Below are positions 13,234 through 27,800 of a stretch of DNA of 64,000 nucleotides, one piece after another; within the stretch, counting starts at the first letter, position 1, and each line of letters opens with the position of its first letter. The translations under genes and the position numbers were made by a program. Origin of the DNA: Balanoglossus misakiensis (taxonomy: Eukaryota; Hemichordata); NCBI GenBank assembly GCA_040954595.2, contig CM082578.2, positions 18,290,001 to 18,354,000 of the forward strand, read 5' to 3'. The notes under the pieces are model-generated. The model saw nothing but the letters and a program-made list of their open reading frames with translations. It was not told where the DNA came from and ran no database searches.

Positions 13234-14621
13234 CTTCTTCTTTCGAAATCAGATGTTAGATGGAGCAAAGAACGATCACGACCAGCGCGATCTTGCTACT
13301 ATGGGCTGATCGGAGTCTCAGATGTGAAACCCTTCGAAGATCAATAAAAGCTCAGTCACAGTGCAGTTGTTGGCTTCTGTTTATCAACTATTAATATCCT
13401 TCCGCAAATAAAAGCGTCCGTAGAGAAAGTGCAAAATTGACGCAATTCGCACTTTGAATAGGGGAAAATGTTCAAAAAGAATCTAAAGAATGTTCTTAAG
13501 TCCAACACAATACGTCTTAAACTGACACAAATATACGATTTTACACCATATGCGCATTGTTTTAAAATGCAATGACGTAAGTGATTTGCCTGATGACTAA
13601 GCCTAGCTAATCAACCCGGAAATACAAACGGGATGGTGTGTATCTCACGGAACCCGATGATAAAAGGTAGACAAAACCACGGGTAAGGATTGTGAAGACT
13701 TTCGTGAGACTTGGTAAGCATATCTCTCATTCAAAAGTCTTGTAGACGCTATGTTTTCTTGCTTGGAGAGACCAGCCCCCGAAACTTGCGTAACGTTAAC
13801 AGTTATATTCAGATCGTTAATTGTCTTGCAGTCTTTGGTACAGTCGGCCGCTATCCGAACCCCTTGTTGATCACGATCATGTACATATCAATGTCGGCAG
13901 ATTGGGAAGTAAACATTTTGAGAAACGGCGCGTTGCAGCATTTTCTGGAAAAAAGCAGATCATGTCAATCTCAAACCAATTTGATAATTGGACACTTCGT
14001 TTATTATTCTTACACACGCAAAATGATACAGTGTGACAAACGTAAACATGATTATGTGTATCGTTCTCTGGTTCGTATTCATTTCACGGCTGTGCTTACA
14101 GCGGTACATCTCTTCTTCTTTCAACCCATTGTCCGAGGCCTCTGAACCAAAAGTCGCTTCAGTCTATAATGACGTATTTGGTGTAAAATTAACTTTCCAT
14201 TGCGTCAGTGTCGTGTGTGCCTGTGACATTACATTGGTGATTGAAAACAATAATAGTGCGTTCACAGTTTTTCACGTTCGTGAAAACTTTTCACGACTGC
14301 CCAACTTTACTTTGCCAAAGTTTGAAATTGTATGGGTATGACCATATATGGTAGGTTCCGCAGGTAAGAGAAAATCTCATTCAGCATTTGCGTCACAGCC
14401 TGTTGTCTTTAGAGAACAATCGGAGAATGTGTGTTAATTTAATACAATCAATCGTAAAGAATTTGCATGTGCGTCTTCTCACAACAAAAGCCAAATTTAC
14501 AAACACCACATTTTCTATTTGGGCGTTGTACTTCTTTTCCCCCCAGACCCTCCTCATCGTAGTTGTCAGTCCTGTTCCAGTAACCTGCCGAGAAGACTGA
14601 AGTGAACACATAGCGATCATC
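13234..14621. promoter_or_regulatory. Divergent promoter region between the two DD3-3-like genes
   Basis: This 1.39 kb interval separates the two start codons of the head-to-head paralogues and must hold both 5' leaders and promoters. I see CRE-like octamers (TGACGTAA at 13573-13580 and TGACGTAT near 14169) and an inverted repeat TTTTCACG-TT-CGTGAAAA at 14269-14286, followed directly by another TTTTCACG. No clear TATA box was found for either gene. Open frames here (e.g. 13711-14145) show no recognisable domain. Start sites cannot be placed from sequence. Confidence 0.55.
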
Positions 14622-17600
14622 ATGGCAAACCTCACCTATCTGGTGTTTTTGGCTTTGCTGGCGGTTTCAAATGGTGATGTCTACATGCATAATCCACGCG
14701 GTTCTAATAACAGACTGAATGAAAAATCTGCAGACAGAACTAATGCGAACAGACTGTTTGATTCTCAAGTAAGTGTTGAAAATCATTTTATTCTCTGTTT
14801 TCCGACAAAAGACAAAATCAGGGTACCTCCATCACAGACTGGGAGAATAGAACAAAGAGAGCGGTCATGTGGTCTGGACACAAAGCATTCATGGTCATCC
14901 TTCAATGGCAGACAAAGAACCGTCACAGCTTTACTTTTGCATGAGGTACATGAATCTTGCGTTATAACCTGGCTCAGGCAGGAAAAATAAAGTTTCAATT
15001 TTGAGTGCTCTGTTTTCTGACTTTTGAAATGAAAAAGGAAGTCACTCTGTTGGTCTATTCAAAGAAAGCATGGCTATCAGATAATTCACTGAAGATTTTT
15101 AGTGTAATGACTTGATTTCATGTTTTTCCCCGTATCTTTGTCTCCCTTACAGAACAACAACAGGGGTGGGTACAATGTTGGTGATGTTGATGACACTCCG
15201 TCCAATGATGAATCTGAACAGTACAGAATGGTGAGCACAGCAGTTTCATTGGTGTAACTTTGCATGACTATATTACCCTCAGAAACGTGGAAAATAATAA
15301 CGCTTTTGTTGTGGTAAAAAATGTAAAGAGAAAATGACAAAGTTGGAAGAGAACATTAAGTGGGATAAAAGTTGAAGGAGTGAAGGATGTAAGTGAAAAA
15401 AAGAAAGAAAGAAAGCGGGAATGAGTGCAGACTGAGAAAGACTCCTTGAACTACTTCTGTTGTAATATGATGTGCTCACTGGATTGTTTCGTTTATTCAC
15501 AGCAATATTTTCAAAGCAGCAGTGAGGGAGAGAGCTACCTGAATATTGAGTGGACAAACCAACATGGATGCGGTGGTAGTGAAGATAGTGACCCACACAA
15601 AACTAACTGTAACATGGTCTTGCAGTACATGTGCCAAGAAGATGTCAATTCAGCTACAGGTATAGTTAGTAGACCATGAATTCTGTCACAAGTTGTAATG
15701 GTGTGGATAAAATATCTGTGCAAAAATTTCAATGAAACAGTTTATTGTTAAGTAAATAAGAATCAATAGGTGTAGTAGAAAATTTAAGTGAAATATAAAC
15801 TCAAAATATTTGTTTGATATTGTGTTATCATTGTAATGGTTAATAGTTAATTTATATGCTAATTTATGCAATTAATCCCACATTTGCATAATTAATGGTT
15901 AAGAAATAGACATTAGCACATGGTGCATGGTGATCTTCTCATTTTGAATTTTTCCTCCCCCTGATAGGCTCTGATGACACTTTTCGAAACGGAAAAAATA
16001 CTCAGACACCACGGCATACAAATATTCAAAATCTGAATGAAAACAGGGGAGCTGCAGATAATAGAAAATCCAACGACATCAACGAAGACAGAGGTCTCCA
16101 TGAACCCTGGCAGTGGTATGATAAATGTTACAATAGAGACAGGAATCATGGTAAGAATTGAATGGTTTATAACAGTCTGCATCATGAAAATGCATTGATT
16201 GAGAGAAGAAAAACAAATTACATGTACCTCCAATCTGATAGTTACGCATATTAAGTATGCATATTTCTGATATCTTATGCCCATTTCTAAGTATTTCAAA
16301 AGTCCATAGAGGGTGCTGTTAACTAGGACTTGAAATAGAGGAGGGGGTATGTTAATGAGGGTGCCATGTCATATCTGATACTTTTGGGTTGTTTTCATAC
16401 TTTCTAGATTTTGATTTTTTCAGTGACATTCTGTATGAAAATATAGCTTCATACAGTTATCGATCTGTACTAGAATACTTCTGGATTCATTTCATTGAGT
16501 CTGTGATTGTTTTCACTGTAGGGCTGTTCACTGCCGACCAGAATTTACAGAATAATGCAAATGGTTACAGCTCAGCCATTTACACCAGACAGAACCCCGA
16601 CGGTAATCGCTATGGTTACGAGTGTCCAGAGGAGCGGGATTACTATCCCTATTTTCACCCGTCACCGTGGAAAGATATCGCAGTATTGGTTCAAGAGACT
16701 ACTCATTGCAGGTATGAAGCACTGATTGGCTGATATAATTCAACACCTGGTCTCTGGCCAATCAGGCATTGGCTGCAGATTTAGCTTAACCAGTGTTAGT
16801 TTTATGGAGAATTCAGATTAAAATGAAAATCATGAGTGATCTTGACTTAAGTTTCTCTGCAGTAAACTGGTTTATAGTTTATTTTTTAGTCAGTGAACAA
16901 GAAATACATTGCAGTAATAAAAAAATCAGAATTTTGTACAAGACATATGCAACCTGAGTTAAATAGTAATAATTTTCTGTACGAACACCAACTGCCTTTG
17001 TTCAAGTTGTAATAGGGTTTTGATGGATTTTAATCTGGACAGTTTTTTCCAGCAAGAAAGCTTCAATGTCAAGATGAAGTACGAGTGCGTGGAATACTAT
17101 AACGCCGCTAGAACTCAAGTGAAACACTGGTCACGATGGAATAACCAACAAGAATGCGAAGACAATGATGGCGACTGGTTGGAATTTGTCAATTTCCTAG
17201 AAGAGGCACCAGGTAATTATTTTAGAGGAACAATATCAATAAAGAGCAACTTGTTTGTTTCTTAGGTGAATACTAATATCTGTTTGAAATTACGGTGTGT
17301 GTAACAGTATTTGAGGAGAAAAAGTAGTTCGAAATGAAAATATTCTGTTCAAGATCACTATTGTTGTTTTTTGTTTGTCTGTCTCAGTAGAGATTTCTTT
17401 AAAATCCACAAGATTTGGTAAAATCAACTGTAGACAAAAATGTCATTATTAGAGATTGTTTAATTTAATGCCTGTTATCAATACAATATGCCTGGTGATC
17501 TGTCACATTACAGCTTACACCTCCAAGTCTCAATGTGAGGCCAACTCCGGCCACATCTGGGGGAGACCATATGGAAGTACAGATCTTGAACAGGTCTGTT

Positions 17601-19660
17601 TAGTTGCCCTGGAAGCTCCTGATTGTCAACAAGCTCCATGGACAAGAGATAATCACCTTGGTAACAGCATAGGCGGTTACTCAGCTAACTATACATGGGT
17701 GCTACCATCATTCCCCTCTCAAGAGACCCAAAGATGCATCTTCCGGTTCAGGTAAGTGTGACTTACCAGATTCATTTTTAATTAGGGATTAATAATACCG
17801 GTACGTCTTTATGGGCTAGTACAGTTTGAAAATAAATTTCATGAAAATTATCCCAAAAGTTGCAGCTCGGGGACTTTAAAACGAAAATCAACACTTATTC
17901 ACACTGGTGATTCTGTGAGTTCAAAGGATTGCAATGCATTTGTGGGTATATTTCATTTGTGTGTTTCATATCTTTTGTTCCAATGGTTACTTTCAGGTAC
18001 AATATTACAACTGATGACTATGATCCGTTTAACACAACATCTGCTCAAAACAACAACCCGTAAGTACGGTATTTATCTGTAACCACCTTTAACCCATTCC
18101 ATTGCAAATGTTTTAAAAGGAATTATGTGTACATCAGTGAAGTTATCTGGTATATTTTACAGATTGTATTCCTCCATATACGGTTTATAATCACGTCAAT
18201 GCTACTGGGGTCTGTCCATTTTGTGTTGGAATTGTTGAAATTAACAATTGAAGAATGATCAGATTTTTTCTGACATTATTTTCAACATCATTTCAAGGGA
18301 TGAAGGTGTCTATTCTCCAGTGGTTAATAATCCAGCTGTGGACATCGGAGCTGCCAATGTGCCTCTGAGATTAGCCATCAACACTGCACAGTATGGCAGA
18401 GTCTTTCAAGATCGTTCACATGTCTTCAAGATAAAACCAAGACCAGCAGGTTGGTAAAAAAAAATTGTGCACTTACAGTAAATGATTTGCTTGAAAGTTG
18501 ACAGTGTTGAACAAGTTTCTTGATCAGTTTTGAAGGTTGTGATGTAATTACCTCAGGAAATCTAATCATGAGTACTGTATGCATGTAGTTCTTAGTGTAG
18601 AAAAGGATGTCAGACCATGTATATTTTAGTCGATAAAATATTAACCTTTATGATTACTGAACAGGAACCAATGGCAAGAAAATCCACAACTTGAATGTAC
18701 GTGGAAAGAGGGGAAACATTGTCCAAGTGTACCCAGCTGTAGAGTATGACTTTGTGCCAAACAGACTTGCCATAGATGAGGGAGACTTGGTGCACATACA
18801 GTGGACAGGTCAGTTTTTGAACAATTTAATGATTATCATCTGTATTCAATTTGTTGTATTGATCCAGAAATTCAATTGGTGTGTCTACTTTTTTATGCAG
18901 GCTCCAACACACATGATAATGATCCACCAGGTGGTGATGGACAGACTGGGGATGATGGCGAGGGCACTGGTGGTAAGTGATTCTATATGCCACCATCATT
19001 TTCTTTATAATCACAACAGTTGGTAATTATAGCTGATGCATTTGTCCACAAGAGCAATGTGGCAACAGGAGTTCCAAAGCCTTTGAAAATCTGATCATGA
19101 TATCTTGTTCTAACATGTATGATTGGTCAACTTGGTTTTCCAGGTACAGATCGCCATAATTTTGTACAGATCAATGAAGCCCTGGAAAACTACCCTGTCC
19201 CGTACGAGAACAGCACCCTGTGGTCCTCTGTCAAGGTTGCGTGGATATATCATTCGGATGCTCCGACAACTGTGGCTGCCAAGGATCTGGCAGTGGCAAT
19301 GGCTTCATCTGGATACTACAGGTAATTTTTGTGATTGCGCAGTCTTTGCAAAAACTCTGATCAGTACTTTTGTATTGCAACACACTCTAAAATTTGGACA
19401 GATCATTGCTTTTTGAACTTGAAAACTGATTTTAGTCAACTAATTTTTTCCATCCCTTCTTTGTCAGGTGCATGAGGAGTGCTGTGTGTCAGAGAAATTC
19501 TGTTGAGACCAAAGATGCATTGAACAACCTGCTCAACAATGCACCAGCATCGTTTGAGGGCGCTGTTCTGGAGTTCACCAAGGGTACCTACCATTACGCC
19601 TGCACAAGAAACAACAACTTTACAAATCGAAGCCAAAAGGGATACATACAAGTTTTGTAG
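14622..19660 (+). CDS. DD3-3-like protein, secreted form (13 exons)
   Basis: Paralogue of the minus-strand gene at 4.2-13.2 kb. Exons: 14622-14768, 15153-15230, 15503-15659, 15968-16150, 16522-16711, 17061-17212, 17514-17751, 17997-18059, 18298-18449, 18665-18808, 18901-18972, 19144-19321, 19468-19660; 1947 nt, 648 residues, frame closed. The exon at 18298 uses a weak donor (GTTGGT), the only one that keeps frame. Residues 1-18 form a signal peptide, then [16 protein letters not shown]. Blocks shared with the paralogue include [46 protein letters not shown] and [14 protein letters not shown]. The protein stops five residues after that last block, with no transmembrane segment and no remnant of one downstream, so it is inferred to be secreted. 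The acidic Gly/Asp-rich linker at 18901-18972 replaces a longer insert of the paralogue. Function unknown. Confidence 0.92.
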
Positions 19661-21860
19661 CCCATGACATAGAATATATAATCAATAATAAGCTTTGGGA
19701 GAGGGGAAACGGTACTTTACATATTTCATATTATGACTTGAAATCTTGAATAGTGTATTTATTTAGAGGCTGCATATTATTATTTTACCACACCCAGTGT
19801 TTCATCTACAAAGGCTGGTTGGATCATGACTGAGTTCATAGATATATTTTTGTCACTGGAACAAAATTAAAAGGTCAACATATCCACTGAGATTTTTGAA
19901 AAGGAATATGGGAAAAGCAATACATATATGTCAATCTTATATAGCCAATATAATATGCCTTGTGCATTTTGAAATATGCAAAATATTTATGTGTAGATAG
20001 TTCAGAATAATGAAAACATTACCTTTGTAGCTGAAGGGACATTTTTTTCTTGTGTGCTAAGAAGTTATTTACACCAAAAGATGTGTATATGCTCAGTATG
20101 TCTAAAGTGTAAAATGTATCATTTTTGTTGTCTTGGAGAGTAGAAACAGGAGAAGTAATTTATCATACACTTGCACAGGGTAATAATTTAGTATTAGGTG
20201 AGCCATATTTGAAGAATTACATTGTAGTTTAGACCTTGTTTGGCTTGTATTGTTTATGACATATAGGCATACAAACATCATAGAATCTAATTAACCACAT
20301 TCAAGTACAAATGTATGTACCACTACTGTTCAGCTGGATTTTCAACAATGGCACAAAAATAGATTATTCCTTCGGTTTGTAGTTTTCCTCTGGTTACATA
20401 GCTATTTGAAAATTGTACTTGTATAGGTAACCCATTTTTGTACGCATTAATGAAAACAGCATAAAAGACTCAACAGGAATTTTGTGGGACCTGTACGCAG
20501 AGTGGTATGTGAAAAGCGCCCTCTTTAGTTGTATTGTGGTATACCATAGTGACCATCTTGAAATAAGTTTTCCAAGCAGGACAGTTTTCCTACAATGAAA
20601 GCTCAGATGTATATTTGGAAGTTTTATATGTTGTTATAAAATGTATTAAAATGTTGTCTGCTGGTCAAACAACCTTGGATAAAAATAATAAAAGTTGATG
20701 GAATATTTTGCAGTGTGTTTTTTCTTCCATTTTGATAGCGAAGTTCAGTTTGTATCTGTCTCATGCAGGTGTGTGTATGTGTGTGAATGTGAAGTTATTA
20801 CTGCATACATTTACATGGAAGTCACATCAAAGCATAAATGAACGCTGTTTTCCTTTTTAGTCCATAACAAACATTTGGGGCAGATTCTCACACTCCCAGA
20901 CTTAATTTTGATCTCCATTTTGAAATTCCATTGAAAAGCAATAGACCCAGTACTGTTAGGGATTAGTATACACTTTCGATTGTTTGCATGCAAAGTGGCA
21001 TTTTGTTGCACCTTAATTATTCACCTGTAAACAATTCAAGTCCACACACGTCCAGTAGACTGTCGCAAAAGGGAAAACATCATGCATGACCCCCCCCAAC
21101 TTTGTTGTCAGAAATCTGAATTCTATCAGTTTGCTGGATATACAATATGAATGCATTTAAATCTCTGCTGATAAGCTCTGTACTGACTGGTCAAAATACA
21201 TCAACAGCCACATGAGCTACAAATTCTTGAATTTACGATTTTACTTTCAAAGTAATCTGAGCATCATGACTGAGCAACTGATAAATGTATTTGACTCGAT
21301 TCAGACGCTGAGCATCTTTTTGGGAATTGTCTTTGAAGCATCGAATACAACTGCAGATATTACTGATTTGGCCACTTTTAATGCATACAAAAATCCACAC
21401 ACAAAAATTCAAATACCCTAACTTTCCATTTGAATGTATACGATGTAAAATGTAAGTCATGCTTGAGTACACATACACTTTGTACATTAGTTGTATCGCA
21501 ATCTTCGTACATTTGTGCTTGTTCTTCAACTATTATATTTTAAATTTTGCAAAACTTCAACATTTTAATGCATGTAGTGGGATACAAGAAATGGAAATAT
21601 ATTTACAATTTATGAAAATTGATAAAGCAAACTTGCAGGTAAATTAAGAACACTGAAACAAATTGTTTTCGTCAGGGTTTTTGTTGATAAAATGCAACTG
21701 AAAGCTCTGACGCATTTTCAAAACATTAGATTGGAGGATAAATATGTGTCACATGTTACAATGTATACACATGATACACGCAACTGTGCACAATCATAAG
21801 TGCGTGATTTCTGTACATTTTCAATCAAGCTAGGGCGTTCGAAATACACGACGACAAAAA
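19661..21860. other. 3' UTR of the secreted DD3-3-like gene and spacer to sortilin
   Basis: No coding exon or known repeat recognised. The first kilobase is likely 3' UTR up to the AATAAA at 20687. The last few hundred bases before 21861 should contain the sortilin promoter and 5' leader; no TATA box was identified. Confidence 0.5.
20687..20692 (+). terminator. Probable poly(A) signal of the secreted DD3-3-like gene
   Basis: AATAAA about 1.03 kb after the stop codon, followed about 20 bases later by a TGTGTTTTTTC tract typical of downstream U/GU-rich elements. Earlier A-rich sites lack such a tract. Inference only. Confidence 0.5.
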
Positions 21861-24800
21861 ATGGCGACGAGGTGGGTCGATGTGGTTTGGGTTTTGTTTT
21901 GTTTTGTAGTGGCGAGCGCACACTCGCCGAAGGTGTCCGACCGTCTCGGCACGAAAACAGTGACATTACATGATCGTTCCATGAACCAGGAGGGGAGACG
22001 TTTTCTCACTTCCAGGACGAAAAAGCGATATATCCGAAGCATCGTCGAACGGGATGTCGCTGAATGTGCCCTGCCGGACACATACGAACAACACCTCAGC
22101 CGTGGACGAACTTCTGTAAGTATTATTTTGCATGTAAATACCAGCATCAATGGGCCGACTGGGTGCCATTTCAGTTCGGTTCAACTATGATCCGTGAAAA
22201 ACGGCAGCGTTTAACATACAGGGAAATAGAACACTTTGCGCCCAGCTACTGGGTTGTAAATTCGTCTGCAGACTGGACGTCTGCGTCGAGCTGGTGTTTT
22301 GGTGTCCCATTGGTTCCGCGTTCCACGGATGTAAAGAGAAACAAACACCATGCACCAGCTGTGACCCATGTTTAATGTTTGCGCTTTAGGCCATTGCATT
22401 GCAGTGTTTAATAGTACAGTAATATGGCCGAATTTAATTGCGAGTGCATGTTTCTGTTTATGGTTATCATGGTTACAATAACATTCACAATCAGGTACTG
22501 GCTTGCTTGCAATTTTATGCAGTATTAAAAGTTGACCCCTCCAGAATGTTTTTCACCTGCAAGTGATTTGGCAACATAATTACCCCATTTCAGGAGCCCC
22601 CCAAAAGTGAAAGTGTTGCAAATATAACGAATCACTGCAAAACCCATTATTATCAAGGCTGTAAAAGTTTTTAAAAATTTCTCTGTGTCAGCCCTAATAT
22701 CTTGCATTGGGGATAATTTTCTTGCATTATGCGTCACATTGGCATGGAGGGCACACTTGCCATGTAATCAATTTTAATTGTATCTTTAACATGGATACTG
22801 GTACATGTTGTATGCATTCTTTTAAAATTTTCCATTTCCTTTTCCTTTTTTGACAGTTTACATTTCACAACGAAACAAATTACAATGTGGCACTGACATG
22901 GGCTGGAGAATTCAACGAGGTAAGCATCTTTTCAGGTCACTGCATCTGATCTGTCCTGAATTTTGGAGAGAAAGTGCCAAGATTGGCCATTTTACCAAGT
23001 GACCTGATCTAAACCATTCTAGCACAAGTTCAAAGCGCAACAGTAGATATATACGGGTTAACCTGCATGTAGCACCTGTTGATCATCCCCCCTAAGTATC
23101 ATTAGGTGAAGAAGTGCCTTGCAGTGGTTACAGAAATAATTATATTCCATAGCTGAAAATATAATTATTTCATGCATTCCTGTGGATTTTGTAATATAAA
23201 TTTTGGTACCACACTGGTTGTTATCAGAAAAACCAGTATTTAAGTCTTGCATTCATGCGAGCATAAGACTTTCAGTTTGACTTATCTGAAATGTGGTTAA
23301 AATTAAGTTTATGTGATATGCTTGTGTCTTTTTACATTTGTACTCATTTATAAATAATGTGTATCAGAAATATATGACATATTAATAGAAAATGATATGT
23401 GAAATGTTCAGCTGTTGCTTTCTCAATATCTACATGTATGGTCTGATATTACCGTCATCAAATTTTTATGTTGTTCTTTACATTGATAAATATATTATAT
23501 TACAGGCCCATCTAGCCAATAATTTTAGTCATAAAATTATTACTTGTCTGTGAAAATTTTCTCATGTTAACCCATACTGAGTCCTATTCTATTCAGTCTG
23601 TGTAACAGAATGCATGGAAGTACACCATACTGTGAATGTGATTGGTGATTTAGTTATGATGAACATTATAGAGTATGCAAGGGAATTTCAATGCAAATAC
23701 AATCACCATAGAGGATAGCTGATGGACTACAGAATATCAGCCATTGTCTTTATGCCAGTGGTTTTTGAAAGAAATGTTGACCAAATGGTAAAAAATACAA
23801 TAGTGTTTTGTTAGGTGTCTTCACAAATTCCAAAATGAACAAAAATCACCGACAATTCACATTCGCTCAATGAAATATGCAATTGCAGACAACGCGTTCA
23901 CAGATGCAGTTGGGGTGATGAAAAGTTATATATAGACACAAGCAGCTTTGTTCTCCGTGATCAGTGTTTAGTCAGTCAGCTGTTTCTATATCCTGACAGT
24001 ATTATTTGCTGTGCAATGATATACTATAATACTACAACAGGGCATGACCAGTGCAACCAGTCTGAAAAGTTTGATAATACAAATGTACGTCTTATAATTA
24101 TCCAATAAAACAAAGATAGGCAGTGACATCATAATCATTCAATGGGAAAGTTTGAGGCCGAAGAAATATCACAGTTAGTGATGTACTCATTTCACTGGTC
24201 AGACTTTGGCCAACTTAAAAGATGTGAACACGGGTCACAGTGTGTGAACAGTGTTGTCTGATCATTACATGTATAAACAGATCTGCTGTAAGTTAAAGAA
24301 GGATGGCCAGTATTGTAAATGCAGACAAAAGATTGTCTTTACTCTTCTGATAGTCATCTGGCATGACTTTGCCCAGCAATGAGTCAAGATGTGAGCATGC
24401 ATAACATTGACTTTTGTGCATAGTGGAAAAATTATTTGTACTAATCATATTTAAATTTATTTGAAATTCTGCTTGATAGGTGATATTGTTGCTGACAACA
24501 TATGAAATGATGATGTATCTTGGACCATCAAGGCTTTGGAGAAGGTTTGTACGTTTGCATTTCAACATTCGATGAAGACACACAAAATGTGACTGCGGGG
24601 TTACTTGAAACTGTGTGCCCAAAAAGTTGGAAGGTTGTTCTATTGCTGATCAGCTGACATCATTTCACTGGGTTTGTCTTGATGTGTTGTGTTGACATGT
24701 GCTATCATCTTCTTTGTCTAGTGACAACTATGGAAGACACTTTGAACATATATCAGATAAAATCGATAATGCTTACATCAGGAGTAATGATGGACTATTG

Positions 24801-27800
24801 AAAAGTCCAATTAATTCTCAAATGGTGAGTTCTATACTCTATCGTCCTTTTTAAACAAATACATGTAGTGTTTTTGTAGTGCATCTTCAAGCCTTGTTTT
24901 GGACTTGTTTTTACAACTCATTACAAGAACTGAGACATTACTTGTAGCAATTCTCTCTCATAACACAGATCATCTTGGTGGCATATGCAGAGCTAGAGGA
25001 TATGATGGTGAGTCAGACCAGTAAAATTTACATTACAGAGGATGCCGGTGTTCACTGGCAAGGTGTACAGTTACCATTCCAAATCATGGGACCCATCATA
25101 TTTCATCCAAAGCAAGATCGCTGGTTGCTGGCCAAGTCTGATGTTGCACAAGAGGTAGGCCGTGTTTTTTTGTGTGTATTTGTTAGTATGTCAAACACTA
25201 ACATTGAAATTCAATTAGCACACAAATCGTCAAATGGCTGTTTTTGTGGCTGTTACTATTTTGACACATGAACTCATGGATGATGTAAATTGAAGTCAGA
25301 GTTGGCGGATTGTTTGGAGTGTTTGTAACGACAGATCTTCATGTTGTTTAATCAGTCCACATGCGAATTTCACATTGATCAAACTTTCTTGACAATAATT
25401 GTGTCAGTTTGTGTCATGGATTCAAAACAACGTAGTCTCTAAGTTTCTGACTGGTTCCTGATTTCAGAACAAACTGTGGGTCTCCAGTGACTTTGGCCAT
25501 TCCTGGTCGGCACTTCATGCCAACGTAATCGAGTGCAAGTGGGGAACAAAAGAAGGAGATGAAGAAACAATTTACTTTACAGAAGATCCCGAACCAAACA
25601 AAAGAGGTAAGTCCACTTTTTACACATTGGTATACGTAGTACATGTACTTGAATCCACATCTAGTCCCAGTCTATTCTATCCTCTCATCCTCATGATGTA
25701 AACGCTTTCAAACAATCATTGCACTCAAAAAGTAACCAGTAGTATCCTTGAAAAACAAACTGATTATTGCATAATCTGCGCTGTGTGTGATATTCCCAGC
25801 TCAGCTGTGTTATCTGAAATTTGATTTCTACATGTAGCAAAGTAATAAATACACATGGAGACTATCTGTACCATGTAGAAGTTAGCCTAGATTGTGAAAA
25901 CTTTCATACATTCTAATCCTGTAAACAAGCTTTACACACAATGTACGACTGTATAACAGTGCTTTTAATTTTAGTAGGATTGTAAATATCATTATCAGAT
26001 TAGGAATTGCATTGCAGCAGTAGAGCTTTTATTGCTGCTCTAATTTTACACTCAAAAGTCTAAATGCACAGATGGTGTGAATTTTAATCCCGAGCAGTAC
26101 AATTGATGCTGTGGTGTGTCATATAGTGTTTGTTACTGGTAGGTTCTTTGTACAGGTAATAAATAAGAATGAACTTTTGATGGCACCATTACAGAACTAC
26201 AACGTTTAATATGAATAGCCTGGCCAAATTACAAAATTTAAAGGGTCATTTTTGTGTTTTATATACAACTGTACAAAAGCTTTAAGCATCTCTTCGTGTG
26301 GATGGACCATTTATCCTTTGTTTCTTCTCCTTTGTTCTCTATACTTATGGATAGTATCAGCCATGCATGAATTTTTGTGGAATCAAGCATCATCTATATA
26401 ATGGTAAAGATTGGATCAAGTCAGTGTCTGGCAAAATTACACAGTATCAATTTCAGCATATTTATTTTGATGATTTTGAATAGAACATTGTTATACATGT
26501 ACAATCACACCTAGATATATTCACATTTTTTTATGTTTGCCGTCATATCTAGATGATTTAAACCTTACTACAACCTGTTGAATGGTTCATGATCAGGTGG
26601 TGTTTGTAACAGCTGCTATTGTTGGAACCTATATTTTCACAGATTCTATGTGCAAATAAAAATTGGTACCACGACTTGTTTTGATTTCTCTTACTTTGTT
26701 ATTGGTTTTCCGTATTTTGTGCTTGTCTACGAACATCTGATGTAGTGTAATATAAAGCTTTTGAAGCCTGACCCCTCTGTGACCTATGACCCTATGTTGG
26801 GCCCTGCTCCCTTCCAAAGCAGACTGCAAAGCCACAAAATTGCAAATGTGTTGTAATCAGTGGTGATGATTGACACTTGAGAAGTGAAGGAACAACACTG
26901 GTGTGTGGCATGATACACGGTCAGGTTTTCACCATCTGTTAGTCGACTCTTGCTAATGCTTGAAATAAATATCATTACTTGGATAAATCAGCATCATCTT
27001 TATTGCACTTGTTTTTTTCACATTTTCTCAGGTGACACCTATAAATTTGTCAAAGCGGAAAAATTTGGAGCAGAGTACACAGGTAATGATTAACTTTCCT
27101 TTTCGTCATTTTCCTCCCATTTCCTCCATGGTTGTGCAACAATGAGGTCCGTATTCTTGAAATTTCACTTGCAGCTTCCTTTACAGAATGTTGTGTAATA
27201 TTTTACACTAATCAGTATGCACTGTTCATTCTTATAATAATATATGAATGTACTGTTTCTGTTGTTAAATAAATTTCAAAGATAGGGACCCTGTTGGTTA
27301 CAGTGGTTCCAGACAGCATGCCATATTTTGTTACACCAATAACACCATGCTTATTATTCACAACACTCATGTAAATTGATGCCCATGATTTTACAAACTT
27401 ATCATTTGGAATGGGAAAAATTATGACTCATATTGGATCACAAATTTCTCACCATATGTTTTGAGTATTTATATGGAGGGTGTATGCAAGCGATTTATGC
27501 AGATCACATGCTTTTGTATGAGAGACTCTATTGTAGGAAGGCAGCTTTGCAAAATGATAGGAAGCAACAGACGATTTTAGGATTAGCTGCTAAATCAGTT
27601 ATTATATGATTGATGTTACCATGGCATTAGGTGTTTGTGTTTTGACACTCACTGATAAATAATAAAACATCATGTTTCGACTGACTGCAGTCTTGTTTTA
27701 TAAAATTGTATTTTTCTGTCTCTAAATAGAATTACCATACTTATTTGTTTGATTTTCTTTATTTCATTTTTTTTCTCTGACAGTCATAGCAGAAGATGTT

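Noticed and set aside
13711-14145. 144-codon open frame on plus in the divergent promoter
   Set aside because: No known motif, overlaps other equally long frames, and no transcription unit could be defined.
18449-18457. Alternative donor GTAAAA at the end of the 18298 exon
   Set aside because: Using it shifts the frame of the next exon (18665), whereas the weaker GTTGGT keeps the conserved [13 protein letters not shown] block in frame.
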